Positions 23,651 to 32,072 of a stretch of 41,866 nucleotides of DNA are shown here, piece after piece (the first letter of the stretch is position 1; every line of letters begins with the position of its first letter). Location: positions 1 to 41,866 of the forward strand of contig CAJURQ010000033.1 of assembly GCA_910588955.1 (NCBI GenBank). Reading direction: 5' to 3'. The notes below the pieces were generated by a model. That model searched no databases. It saw only the letters and a program-made list of their open reading frames with translations, and was not told the origin of the DNA. The position numbers and the translations under genes are program-made. The stretch is from an uncultured Lachnospiraceae bacterium. Lineage in GTDB: Bacteria > Bacillota > Clostridia > Lachnospirales > Lachnospiraceae.

Positions 23651-24664
23651 ATGGTCACAATCAGTCTGTGCATGATCGTGAAAAATGAAGAGCGGATTTT
23701 GGCAAGATGTCTGGACAGCCTTCAGGGAGTGGCGGACGAGATCATCATTGTGGACACGGGCTCTACAGATGGGACGAAGCGGATCGCGGCGAAGTACACG
23801 GAGCAGATTTATGATTTTGCGTGGACAGGCAGCTTTTCGGAGGCGAGAAACTTTGCTTTCTCCAAGGCAGGGATGGAATATATTTATTCGGCGGATGCGG
23901 ATGAGGTGCTGGACGAGGAAAACCGTGCCGCTTTTCTGCGGATGAAAGAGGTTTTGCTTCCCGAGATTGAGATAGTACAGATGTATTATGTAAATCAATT
24001 GGCAAACGGTACCATTTATAACTACGACAAGGAGCTTCGTCCCAAACTTTTTAAGAGAAACCGCACCTTCCGCTGGCAGGGTGCGATTCATGAGCAGATA
24101 GGAATTACGCCTGTTATTTATGACAGCGAGATCTGTATTCAGCATCTGCCGGAGGAAAATCACAAAGACCGCGATCTGGCGGCTTTTGCGCGGCTGACCG
24201 CAGCGGGGGAGCGACTTGATAAAAGACTGCACAACATTTACGCGAAGGAGCTTTTTATCTCCGGGGAGGTGAAGGACTTTCTAGCGGCGCGGGCATTTTT
24301 TCAGGAATCCTGCAAAGATGAGATGAGGGGAGAAGAGGAACTGATGGAGGCGGCATGTGTGGCGGCAAGGGCGGCGAGGCTTGCCGGGGATGTGGCTGAC
24401 TTCTTCAAATATGCGATGAAAGCGGTGGCATCCGAGGGATGTGCGGAAATCTGCTGTGAGTTGGGCGCCTTTTATATGGAGAGAGAAGATTACGACGAGG
24501 CGGTCGTCTGGCTGTACAATGCGGCTTACGAGACGGAGAGCATTTTAGATATCCACAGCGGGGGCGATCTTCCCCTGCGGGGACTGGCAAAGTGCTATCA
24601 GGAGCTGGGCAATGAAGAGCAGGCGGCGGAGTACGCGAGGCTTGCGGCGGAGTGGACAATGTGA
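23651..24664 (+). CDS. family 2 glycosyltransferase with C-terminal TPR-like region
   Basis: ATG 23651 (MVTISLCMIVKNEERILARC) follows AAAGGAA. The 337-aa protein has a GT-A type catalytic domain (1-225): LCMIVKNEE, EIIIVDTGSTDGT for nucleotide binding, WTGSFSEARNFAF, and the metal-binding acidic motif SADADEVLD. FRWQGAIHEQI is typical of the SunS-like TPR glycosyltransferases. Residues about 230-337 are paired helices with TPR character (ELGAFYMEREDYDEAVVWLY; CYQELGNEEQAAEYARLAAE). It transfers a sugar from a nucleotide donor to an unknown acceptor, possibly a protein or wall glycan. The stop lies inside hairpin element B. Confidence 0.88.
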   Translation: MVTISLCMIVKNEERILARCLDSLQGVADEIIIVDTGSTDGTKRIAAKYTEQIYDFAWTGSFSEARNFAFSKAGMEYIYSADADEVLDEENRAAFLRMKEVLLPEIEIVQMYYVNQLANGTIYNYDKELRPKLFKRNRTFRWQGAIHEQIGITPVIYDSEICIQHLPEENHKDRDLAAFARLTAAGERLDKRLHNIYAKELFISGEVKDFLAARAFFQESCKDEMRGEEELMEAACVAARAARLAGDVADFFKYAMKAVASEGCAEICCELGAFYMEREDYDEAVVWLYNAAYETESILDIHSGGDLPLRGLAKCYQELGNEEQAAEYARLAAEWTM

Positions 24665-24753
24665 GAAGTACTTCTAATTGCTCGCAGCAAAGGCTGCTTC
24701 GCAAAGAAGTACTATGTCTCACATGAGAGAAGCCCTAAAAAACGGGCTTCTCT
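24661..24753 (+). repeat. tandem-hairpin intergenic element, copy B
   Basis: Hairpin 1: GTGAGA plus AGTACTTCT (24661-24675) pairs with AGAAGTACT (24705-24713), a 3-nt bulge and TCTCAC (24717-24722). After a 3-nt gap, hairpin 2: AGAGAAGCCC (24726-24735) with GGGCTTCTCT (24744-24753). Compared with copy A the outer six pairs and several pairs of hairpin 2 differ on both arms, so pairing is kept. It overlaps the glycosyltransferase stop. Confidence 0.75.
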
Positions 24754-24787
24754 GCGGGATGGAATCAGCGATGAGGAGAGAAATGGT

Positions 24788-25843
24788 ATGAAATGGGAAG
24801 AAAACGTGCGCAGGGTGGAGCCGTATACGCCCGGCGAACAGCCGAAAAAAGCGGGTGTTATTAAATTGAATACGAACGAAAACCCTTACCCGCCCGCGCC
24901 CGGCGTGGCGAAAGCGGCGGCAGCTCTGGATGCGGAGAAATTCAGGCTTTATCCCGCATTTCCGGAACAGACGGAGCTGGCGGAGGCATTGGCGGCGCGT
25001 TACCGTATCGGGACGGATCAGCTTTTTATCGGCATCGGCTCGGACGATGTGCTGTCCATGGCGTTTTTGACATTTTTTCATTCGGACAGCCCCATTTTAT
25101 TTCCGGATATTACGTATTCTTTTTATGATGTGTGGGCGGACGTGTACAGAATACCTTATGAGAGGATAGCGCTGGACGCGGATTTTCAGATTTGTCCGGC
25201 GGATTACAAAAAGCCGAACGGCGGTGTGGTCTTTCCGAATCCCAACGCGCCTACGGGCGTGCGGATGCCGCTCTCGCGGGTAGAGGAAATTGTGGCGGCG
25301 AACAGGGATGTGGTGGTGATTGTGGACGAGGCGTACATTGATTTCGGCGGGACGAGCGCGCTGCCCCTCATTGACAAGTACGACAATCTGTTGGTGGTGC
25401 AGACCTTTTCCAAGTCAAGATCTATGGCGGGGATTCGGATCGGTTATGCGATGGGTCAGCCACAGTTGATTCGTTATCTGAATGATGTGAAATATTCCGT
25501 CAATTCTTACACCATGAACACGGCGGCACTGGAACTCGGTGCGGCGGCGGTACGGGATGAAGCGTATTTTGAAATGTGCTGCAAAAAGATTATGGACACA
25601 AGGGCAGTGGCGGAAAAGCGGCTTTCTGAGCTTGGCTTTGTCTTCCCGAAATCCTGCGCCAACTTTATATTTGCGTCCCACAAGACGATACCCGCACAGG
25701 AAATCTTTGAGCGGCTGAGGGAAAATGACATTTATGTCAGATGGTGGAACAAGGAGAGGATCAATAATTATTTGCGGATTACGATAGGGACGGACGAGCA
25801 GATGGAAGCTTTGTATCGGGCGCTTGGTGAGATTTGCAGATAG
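24788..25843 (+). CDS. hisC: histidinol-phosphate aminotransferase
   Basis: ATG 24788 with GAGGAGAG upstream. The 351-aa length is normal. Fold-type I aminotransferase signatures: KLNTNENPYPPAPGV near the N-terminus, FIGIGSDDVLSMAF for the phosphate-binding loop, FPNPNAPTGV, VIVDEAYIDFGG with the PLP-contacting Asp and Tyr, the Schiff-base Lys in TFSKSRSMAGIRIGYAMG, and the C-terminal substrate Arg in NNYLRITIGT. It converts imidazole-acetol phosphate and glutamate to histidinol phosphate in histidine synthesis; some relatives act on aromatic amino acids. It stands alone, away from any other his gene in the window. Confidence 0.93.
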   Translation: MKWEENVRRVEPYTPGEQPKKAGVIKLNTNENPYPPAPGVAKAAAALDAEKFRLYPAFPEQTELAEALAARYRIGTDQLFIGIGSDDVLSMAFLTFFHSDSPILFPDITYSFYDVWADVYRIPYERIALDADFQICPADYKKPNGGVVFPNPNAPTGVRMPLSRVEEIVAANRDVVVIVDEAYIDFGGTSALPLIDKYDNLLVVQTFSKSRSMAGIRIGYAMGQPQLIRYLNDVKYSVNSYTMNTAALELGAAAVRDEAYFEMCCKKIMDTRAVAEKRLSELGFVFPKSCANFIFASHKTIPAQEIFERLRENDIYVRWWNKERINNYLRITIGTDEQMEALYRALGEICR

Positions 25844-26021
25844 AAACGCGGCTCGTGGCAGCTTTAGCAGAGATTTCTCAGAATAAAGTGTTTTTCATGC
25901 GTATATGCTACATATACATATAATAGCAGAGATAAATCAGTTGAAAATGCAGATAAATGCGGCGTTTTGGAATAGTTAAATTATGATTTAATGAATAAAA
26001 TATACGGAGGAACGGCAAAAT

Positions 26022-26522
26022 ATGGAAAGTTTAGCGGTGGCATTTGCCAATACATTAGGAAGATATGTGAGTAAGGAGATTGTGGTATTTATCATCTCCA
26101 TGATACCGATTTTGGAGCTGCGCGGCGGGCTGATTGTCTCGAAGCTGCTGCAGGTGCCGATTACCACGGCGATTCCGATCTGCATTGTCGGCAATATCAT
26201 TCCGATTCCTTTTATTCTGCTGTTTATCAAACAGATTTTTAAGCTGTTGAAAAAAATAAAGTTTTTCCGGGGCATTATTGAGAAACTGGAAAACCGCGCC
26301 ATGAGCAAGAGCGACAATATCAAGCGTTATGAATTTTGGGGACTGGTGCTTTTTGTGGGAATCCCTCTTCCGGGCACGGGGGCGTGGACGGGGTCTCTGA
26401 TCGCCGCGCTTCTGGATGTGGACTTTAAGAAGGCGGTTTTGGCGGAGCTTCTGGGCATTGCCATTGCGACGGTGATTATGTCCTTCCTCTCCTACGGGCT
26501 TTTGGGCGCGCTTGTAAGTTAA
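26022..26522 (+). CDS. small multidrug export family protein (COG2426)
   Basis: ATG 26022 follows GGAGGAACGG. The 166-aa protein has four or five membrane segments and the family motifs SMIPILELRGGLIVSKLL (conserved ELRG), CIVGNIIPIPFILLF, FVGIPLPGTGAWTGSLIAAL and LGIAIATVIM. Members are annotated as small multidrug exporters, but the evidence for transport is thin; the ELRG and PLPGTGAWTG re-entrant-like motifs recall DedA/VTT proteins. It is followed after 63 bp by the GH20 gene on the same strand. Confidence 0.85.
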   Translation: MESLAVAFANTLGRYVSKEIVVFIISMIPILELRGGLIVSKLLQVPITTAIPICIVGNIIPIPFILLFIKQIFKLLKKIKFFRGIIEKLENRAMSKSDNIKRYEFWGLVLFVGIPLPGTGAWTGSLIAALLDVDFKKAVLAELLGIAIATVIMSFLSYGLLGALVS

Positions 26523-26585
26523 GAAGGGGCGGCAGGTTTTGGAACTGTAAGCAGCGCGGTGCCATCTTGAAGGACAGGTTCACGG

Positions 26586-29486
26586 ATGAATGAGAAAAGG
26601 AACGGAAAAAAATATGCGCTGACCTGTGCGGGGCTGGCGGTAGTTCTGGCGGCGGCGGGGCTGGTCGGCGTCCTGCTGCGCGGGCAGCTTTTTGGGGACG
26701 ACAATCCAAATCTGGCGCTGAAAAAGGGCGTGAAGGCAACCTGCGACAGCGTGGAGCAGGAGTCCCTGTCTGCGGCTATGGCGATCGACGGGAACGATGT
26801 GGATCTCGCCTCGCGCTGGTCCAGCGAGAATAACAGGGAGGACGCCTCCCACTACATTAGGCTGGAATTTCCCGAAGAAATTTCAGTTTCTTTTGTTGTG
26901 CTGAAATGGGAGCGGGCGAACGCCGTTTCCTATGCGTTGGAAAGCTCTGCGGACGGTGTGGAGTACGAGACACTTGCCGCTTTCGAGAGCGCGCCGGAGA
27001 CACTCAGACAGGAGATCGTCTTGAAAGAGCCCGCACAGGCGAGGTTCCTGCGTCTTTCCACCTATGAGGTGTCGAAGGAGTCCGCGGATTATTCGGATTT
27101 ATACCAGAACGTATCGCTCTATGAGTTTGAGGTTTATGGGGACAAGCCCACGGCATATAAATTAAAAACACCTGTTATAGAAACGACTGCGGAGGGCGGG
27201 AGAAGGCTTGTTGTGCCGGAAACGCCGGATGGTTTTCGGGTAACGCTGATCGGCGCGGACTTGGAACAGGTGATCGGCGCGGACGGCAGAATCTACGATA
27301 CCGTTCAGGATAAGGAAGTGTCGGTGGGCTATCTGGTGGAGGACATGCGGGAGCGGGAGGAGACGCGGGAGGTTTCCTTCGTGGTGGAAGTGCCGGCGGC
27401 GGGGAGTGGGTTGTCAGATGAGCAAACTGCTCTGCCGGAGTCTGAAAATGACAGCGACAACGGTGTGATAAACGGTGTAGTTCCCTCTGTTGCGGAGTGG
27501 CGAGCCGGTCAGGGGTACTTTAATCTGAGGGAAAATGCGCGGATTATTGTGGGTACAGACGAGCAGGCGTTCTGGGATATTGCGGCGCTGATGAACGAGG
27601 GGCTGGAAAAGAACCTGCATTTTCGCACAAAACTTACCGTCTGCAAAGGGGCGACGGACGATCTCAAACCGGGAGATATCTATCTGGGCTACGCGGAGGA
27701 AGAAAACGGTCTGGGAGAGGAAGGATATACCTGTGATATAACTGACAAATGTGTCATAGAAGCGGAGGCGGCGACAGGCGTGCGCTGGGGCACGGTCACC
27801 CTGATGCAGCTTTTGTTTGCAGATGTGGGAAGAAGTGTGCCGCAGGGACAAATCAGGGATTATCCCCTCTATAAAGTGCGGGGGTTCGGCATTGATGTGG
27901 CGAGAAAGCCGGTATCTATGGATACGCTCTATCGGATCATGGAAACTATGTCGTGGTATAAGATGAACGATCTGGCGATTCATCTGAACGATAACACGAT
28001 CCTTGCCACCAGCGGGCTCACTGACTCGGCGGAGCAGTCGATGACCGCGGACAGTGCGTTCCGGCTGGAATCTGCGCTGGGCAATGAGAAGGGGGAAACG
28101 CTGACCTCGACGGAGTACGCTTACACGAAGGAGGAGTTTGCACAGTTTATCGCTACAGCAAAGACTTACGGCGTGACGGTGGTGCCTGAGATCGATACTC
28201 CGGCGCACTCCCTCGCTATCACCAAGCTTTACCCCGAGTATGCCCTGCGCACATCCAATGAGTCGGTGGATCAGATCGATCTGGGGAATGACAAGGCTGT
28301 CACATTTGTGGAGCAAATTTGGCGGGAGGCGTTGGATGGGGAGAATGGCGCGTTCCGGGAGGCGGAGATTGTTAATATCGGCATGGATGAGTATTACGGC
28401 GACGGGGAGCAGTATCGGCAGTATTTGAACGGGATCAATAGTCTGGTGCAGGAGTCGGGAAAGATCGTGCGGATCTGGGGGAGCCTCAGCAATATGGGCG
28501 GCACGACGAAGCCTTCGCCCGAAGATCTGCAGATGAACCTGTGGAGCACGGTGTGGGCGGACCCGCTTGAGATGTACGAGGAGGGGTATTCCCTGATCAA
28601 CATGCAGAATAACCACCTTTACATCATACCCGGCGGCGGCTACGACAGGCTGGATGGCAGGGAGTTGTATGAAAACTGGGTGCCAAACCGGTTTTATGAT
28701 TATAACAGGAGAGAGACCGTGCCCGCCTATTCGCCGCAGATGCTCGGGGCGGCATACATGATCTGGAACGATATGAGCGGCAGGCTGGATGTGGGAATCT
28801 GTGAGTACGATCTGTACGAGCGGTTTGTTGAGCCTCTGGGCGCGCTGTCCGCGCGGCTCTGGGGCGCGGAAAAGCTGGCGGCAGGGGCGGAACAGACGCC
28901 GTCAGTTCCTGAACAGTCGGCTTACGAGTATTTGCGTGCGTGCATGAAGAACAGAGAGCTTCAACGCTTTTTAGGGGCAGATGCAGATCCGAAGGTTATA
29001 GAGCCGGACTATGAGATTCAGATGGAGGTGCGGCTGGAGCCGAACGCATACCGGGATGATAGAGGGCTGCCAGAGAACGGGGCAGGACAGAATCAGGATG
29101 AGAGGACGGCAGGCGGGCGTACTGCCATGCGGCAGGAACAGGTTATCGCGGCGGGAGACTGCGCTTACGGCGAATGGGCTTTTTATGCGGTAGAGCCGGA
29201 GTCGGGCAAGGTGGGCTTTACCAGAGAGGGGCGGACTTACACCTTTGACTATACGCTGCCGGAAGGCGAGTGGGTGAACTTGAAGCTGGAGGGGATATCC
29301 GGAAAGACCACGCTCTATGTGGACGGAAAAGAGGTGGACAGCCTTGGGAGCGACGAGCCCTTTGAGGAGCACGCCACCTTTGTGTTTCCCCTGCAGAGAG
29401 TGGGTGCGCAGACTGGACAGTTTGAGGGAGAACTGAAGCTTAAGGTGATCTGGAGCAGTATCGGGTATATGGGAATAATAATTTAG
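26586..29486 (+). CDS. membrane-anchored GH20 beta-N-acetylhexosaminidase with discoidin domain
   Basis: ATG 26586. The 966-aa protein begins with a basic patch and a membrane segment (about 10-31, ALTCAGLAVVLAAAGLVGVL). Next is an F5/8C-type domain (about 40-195, NLALKKGVKATCDSVEQESL, RWSSENNREDASHYIRLEF), a GH20b-like domain (about 295-410) and the GH20 barrel (about 415-770): GFGIDVARKPVSMDTLYRIM, MNDLAIHLND, VVPEIDTPAHSLA and NIGMDEYYGDG. In the last, D601-E602 are the expected catalytic pair of substrate-assisted cleavage. Residues about 800-960 resemble a LamG-like sandwich (EGISGKTTLYVDGKEVDSLG). It probably removes terminal GlcNAc/GalNAc or lacto-N-biose units from host glycans at the cell surface. 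Confidence 0.88.
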   Translation: MNEKRNGKKYALTCAGLAVVLAAAGLVGVLLRGQLFGDDNPNLALKKGVKATCDSVEQESLSAAMAIDGNDVDLASRWSSENNREDASHYIRLEFPEEISVSFVVLKWERANAVSYALESSADGVEYETLAAFESAPETLRQEIVLKEPAQARFLRLSTYEVSKESADYSDLYQNVSLYEFEVYGDKPTAYKLKTPVIETTAEGGRRLVVPETPDGFRVTLIGADLEQVIGADGRIYDTVQDKEVSVGYLVEDMREREETREVSFVVEVPAAGSGLSDEQTALPESENDSDNGVINGVVPSVAEWRAGQGYFNLRENARIIVGTDEQAFWDIAALMNEGLEKNLHFRTKLTVCKGATDDLKPGDIYLGYAEEENGLGEEGYTCDITDKCVIEAEAATGVRWGTVTLMQLLFADVGRSVPQGQIRDYPLYKVRGFGIDVARKPVSMDTLYRIMETMSWYKMNDLAIHLNDNTILATSGLTDSAEQSMTADSAFRLESALGNEKGETLTSTEYAYTKEEFAQFIATAKTYGVTVVPEIDTPAHSLAITKLYPEYALRTSNESVDQIDLGNDKAVTFVEQIWREALDGENGAFREAEIVNIGMDEYYGDGEQYRQYLNGINSLVQESGKIVRIWGSLSNMGGTTKPSPEDLQMNLWSTVWADPLEMYEEGYSLINMQNNHLYIIPGGGYDRLDGRELYENWVPNRFYDYNRRETVPAYSPQMLGAAYMIWNDMSGRLDVGICEYDLYERFVEPLGALSARLWGAEKLAAGAEQTPSVPEQSAYEYLRACMKNRELQRFLGADADPKVIEPDYEIQMEVRLEPNAYRDDRGLPENGAGQNQDERTAGGRTAMRQEQVIAAGDCAYGEWAFYAVEPESGKVGFTREGRTYTFDYTLPEGEWVNLKLEGISGKTTLYVDGKEVDSLGSDEPFEEHATFVFPLQRVGAQTGQFEGELKLKVIWSSIGYMGIII

Positions 29487-29504
29487 AGCGGGACGGATTA
29501 GCAT

Positions 29505-30392
29505 ATGGAAGCGTACACGGATTTTGCGGAAGTTTATGATGAACTGATGGACGACACGCCCTATGAGGAGTGGTGTGCGTTTTTGATGGAGATTTTTCGG
29601 CGGTATGGCGTGGATGACGTGTCAAAGCGGCAGGAAAACGCGGGAACTGACACAAATGTCACAAACAAAAAAATTGAAAACCCTTTGGACGCCGACGGGG
29701 AGTCCGCGGAAGAAAATCTCCGTCAGGAGCGCAATACAATTCTTGACCTCGGCTGTGGTACAGGTACACTGACGGAGCTTCTGGCACGAGGAGGCTACGA
29801 CATGATCGGCGTGGACAACGCGGAGGAGATGCTGCGGATCGCCATGGAGAAGCGGGAGCGGTCGGGGCTTGATATCCTGTATCTCTTGCAGGATATGCGG
29901 GAACTGGAGCTTTACGGCACGGTGGGGACTGTCGTCAGCGTCTGCGACAGTCTGAATTATCTGCTGGAGGAGGAAGATATCGTCCGCACATTTGAGCGGG
30001 TCAATAATTATTTGTATCCACAGGGAATTTTTATTTTTGATTTCAATACCGTTTACAAATATGCCGTTGTGATCGGAGACGCCACAATCGCCGAAAATCG
30101 GGAAGATTGCAGCTTTATCTGGGAAAACTATTACCACGAGGAGCAGGAGATCAACGAGTACGACCTGACGGTTTTTGTGGCGGAGGGCACATTATTCCGC
30201 CGGTTTCAGGAGGTGCACTACCAGCGAGGCTACTGTTTGGAGCAGATAAAGGCGCTTCTTACGCGGGCGGGGATGGAATTTTTGGAGGCGTTGGATGCCG
30301 ATACACACGGGAGAGTGACAAAGGAGAGCGAGCGGATTTATGTAGTGGCGCGGAAAGGCGCGGAGACTGCGGCGAATCAGGTCGTGTCATGA
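29505..30392 (+). CDS. SAM-dependent methyltransferase
   Basis: ATG 29505, 18 bp after the GH20 stop, same strand. The 295-aa class I methyltransferase opens with FAEVYDELMDDTPYEEW, the usual start of this Clostridia group. Motif I is ILDLGCGTGTLTELLARGGY (about 84-103), followed by GVDNAEEML and CDSLNYLLEEED; the C-terminal half is a beta-rich extension (FRRFQEVHYQRGYCLEQIKA). An acidic insertion of about 35 residues (38-75, with ENAGTDTNVTNKKIE) interrupts the N-terminal region and is unusual. Substrate unknown. Confidence 0.85.
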   Translation: MEAYTDFAEVYDELMDDTPYEEWCAFLMEIFRRYGVDDVSKRQENAGTDTNVTNKKIENPLDADGESAEENLRQERNTILDLGCGTGTLTELLARGGYDMIGVDNAEEMLRIAMEKRERSGLDILYLLQDMRELELYGTVGTVVSVCDSLNYLLEEEDIVRTFERVNNYLYPQGIFIFDFNTVYKYAVVIGDATIAENREDCSFIWENYYHEEQEINEYDLTVFVAEGTLFRRFQEVHYQRGYCLEQIKALLTRAGMEFLEALDADTHGRVTKESERIYVVARKGAETAANQVVS

Positions 30393-30513
30393 TAAGCAGA
30401 CAGATGTCTGAAAGCAGTTTAACGGTGTGGAAAACAGGAGAATAGGAAATAGAGCGGTCTTGTCGAAGTGAGTAGATGTGTGAATGGCAAGCCGGTTCGG
30501 AATGGAGATTTAC

Positions 30514-31410
30514 ATGGGAGCATATACAGGAGATTATATGGTAAGAGCAACGGCGGCGGATGCGCAGATACGCGCTTTTGCGGTGACTTCAAGAGAGCTT
30601 GTGGAAACGGCGAGGGCGGATCATGACACAAGCCCCGTGGTGACGGCGGCTTTGGGACGGCTGATGACGGGCGCGCTGATGATGGGCGGTATGCTCAAAG
30701 GTGAGAAGGACATTCTCACCCTGCATGTGCGGGGTGAAGGTCCGGTGCACGGCATTACGGCAACGGCGGACGCGGCGGGACATGTGAAGGGCTACGCGGA
30801 CAATCCGCAGGCGATGATGCCGCCAAACAGTGCGGGAAAGCTGGATGTGGGCGGCGTGATCGGCGCAGGTGTTTTGCACGTGATGAAGGATATGGGGCTG
30901 AAGGATCCTTATGTTTCCACAATCACTTTGCAGACAGGGGAGATTGCGGACGATTTGACCTATTATTTCGCGGCGTCCGAGCAAGTCCCTTCCGTCGTGG
31001 CGCTGGGCGTTCTGATGAACCGGGACAATACCGTGCGGCAGGCGGGCGGCTTTATCGTACAGCTGATGCCATTTACGTCGGAGGAGATAATCAGCCGTCT
31101 GGAAGAAAAATTGACAAAAATAACGTCTGTTACAGAACTGCTCGAGGCAGGAAAGACCCCGGAGGAGATTCTGGAGAGCGTGCTGGGAGAGTTTGGCTTG
31201 GAGATCACGGACAGGATGCCGGTGGCTTTTCAGTGCGACTGCAGCAGGGAGCGGGTGGAGAAGGTGCTCTTAAGTCTTGGCAAAAATGATTTGCAGGAAA
31301 TGATCAGCGAGGGAAAAGAAGTGGAGCTGCACTGTCATTTTTGTAATAAGGACTATACTTTCTCTGTGGAGGAAGTGGAACGAATTATGAAAGCGGGAAG
31401 TGGCGAATAA
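30514..31410 (+). CDS. hslO: Hsp33 redox-regulated chaperone
   Basis: ATG 30514 (MGAYTGDYMVRATAADAQIR) has GGAG 6 nt upstream; ATGs at 30484 and 30502 are in frame alternatives. The 298-aa protein shows the Hsp33 order: VRATAADAQIRAFAV, GRLMTGALMMGGMLKGE, GYADNPQAMMPPN, the linker domain, and the C-terminal zinc site CDC (FQCDCSRER) plus CHFC (ELHCHFCNKDY). Oxidation of these four Cys releases zinc and switches on holdase activity in the cytosol, protecting proteins during oxidative stress. No terminator is evident downstream. Confidence 0.95.
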   Translation: MGAYTGDYMVRATAADAQIRAFAVTSRELVETARADHDTSPVVTAALGRLMTGALMMGGMLKGEKDILTLHVRGEGPVHGITATADAAGHVKGYADNPQAMMPPNSAGKLDVGGVIGAGVLHVMKDMGLKDPYVSTITLQTGEIADDLTYYFAASEQVPSVVALGVLMNRDNTVRQAGGFIVQLMPFTSEEIISRLEEKLTKITSVTELLEAGKTPEEILESVLGEFGLEITDRMPVAFQCDCSRERVEKVLLSLGKNDLQEMISEGKEVELHCHFCNKDYTFSVEEVERIMKAGSGE

Positions 31411-32031
31411 TAGCTCGAACCATTGTGTTAAAACAAGATTTAATGATTGATAAAATGACTATAATAAGACTGAAAGCGGCTGGTGAAAAAATGAAGAAGG
31501 AAGCGGAAAATCAAATAAAAACCGACCGTAATTTTATGGACATGAGGATAAAAGCATTGTAAACAGGGAAAAGTAAGCGCGCTGTGGAAAAATGCAGGGA
31601 TGGAAAGTGAGAAGTGGAACACAAAAAAATAACGGGGTATACTGAAAAGAGGCGGGAGAGAAAACAGACGGAGAGAAAGAAACTGTCTGAAAATGTGCAG
31701 GTGAGAAAAAATTTCAAAACATGGGATATGGGACAAAATTTGATGGTTAGAACATGCGTTCGAGAATGCGCGGATGTAAAAAACTAAAACAAGATTTAAC
31801 AGAAAAGCGGATTTGATATTCCGAATTTTGGAAAGAATTTATAACAGATGGGAAGAAATGAGAAAAAGCCTGTATATACAAGGAAAAACAGAAATAAATA
31901 ACAGTTGTTCACATAAAAATAACAGGTCATATATAACAGAAATTATGAATTTTCAGCGCAAGATGCGAAGAAATGGCAGCGCAAAGGGGATTAAAATCAA
32001 AATTAAGAAAGCACATTTTGGACATTCGGTT
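31411..32031. other. AT-rich non-coding stretch
   Basis: About 620 bp without a convincing gene on either strand. The word AAAACAAGATTTAA occurs twice, near 31432 and 31787, about 355 bp apart, possibly the ends of a decayed duplicated segment. I see no terminator-quality hairpin after hslO here. Confidence 0.45.
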
Positions 32032-32040
32032 TGTTATAAT
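32032..32040 (+). promoter_or_regulatory. extended -10 promoter of nadE
   Basis: TGTTATAAT (32032-32040): a perfect TATAAT with the TGn extension. No good -35 is present at 17 bp, as expected for extended -10 promoters. It lies 33 bp before the nadE ATG. Confidence 0.65.
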
Positions 32041-32072
32041 AAAAAAGTGAAAAAAGAAAGGGAATACGGGAT

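Noticed and set aside
27414..28616. 400-codon minus-strand frame inside the GH20 gene
   Set aside because: It is antisense to conserved GH20 catalytic sequence and rich in His/Arg/Leu/Ile as expected of a shadow frame.
31411..32072. 87-codon plus-strand frame at 31813-32076
   Set aside because: The start is poor and the composition is Lys/Asn/Arg-biased as expected of AT-rich spacer. It also runs across the nadE promoter.
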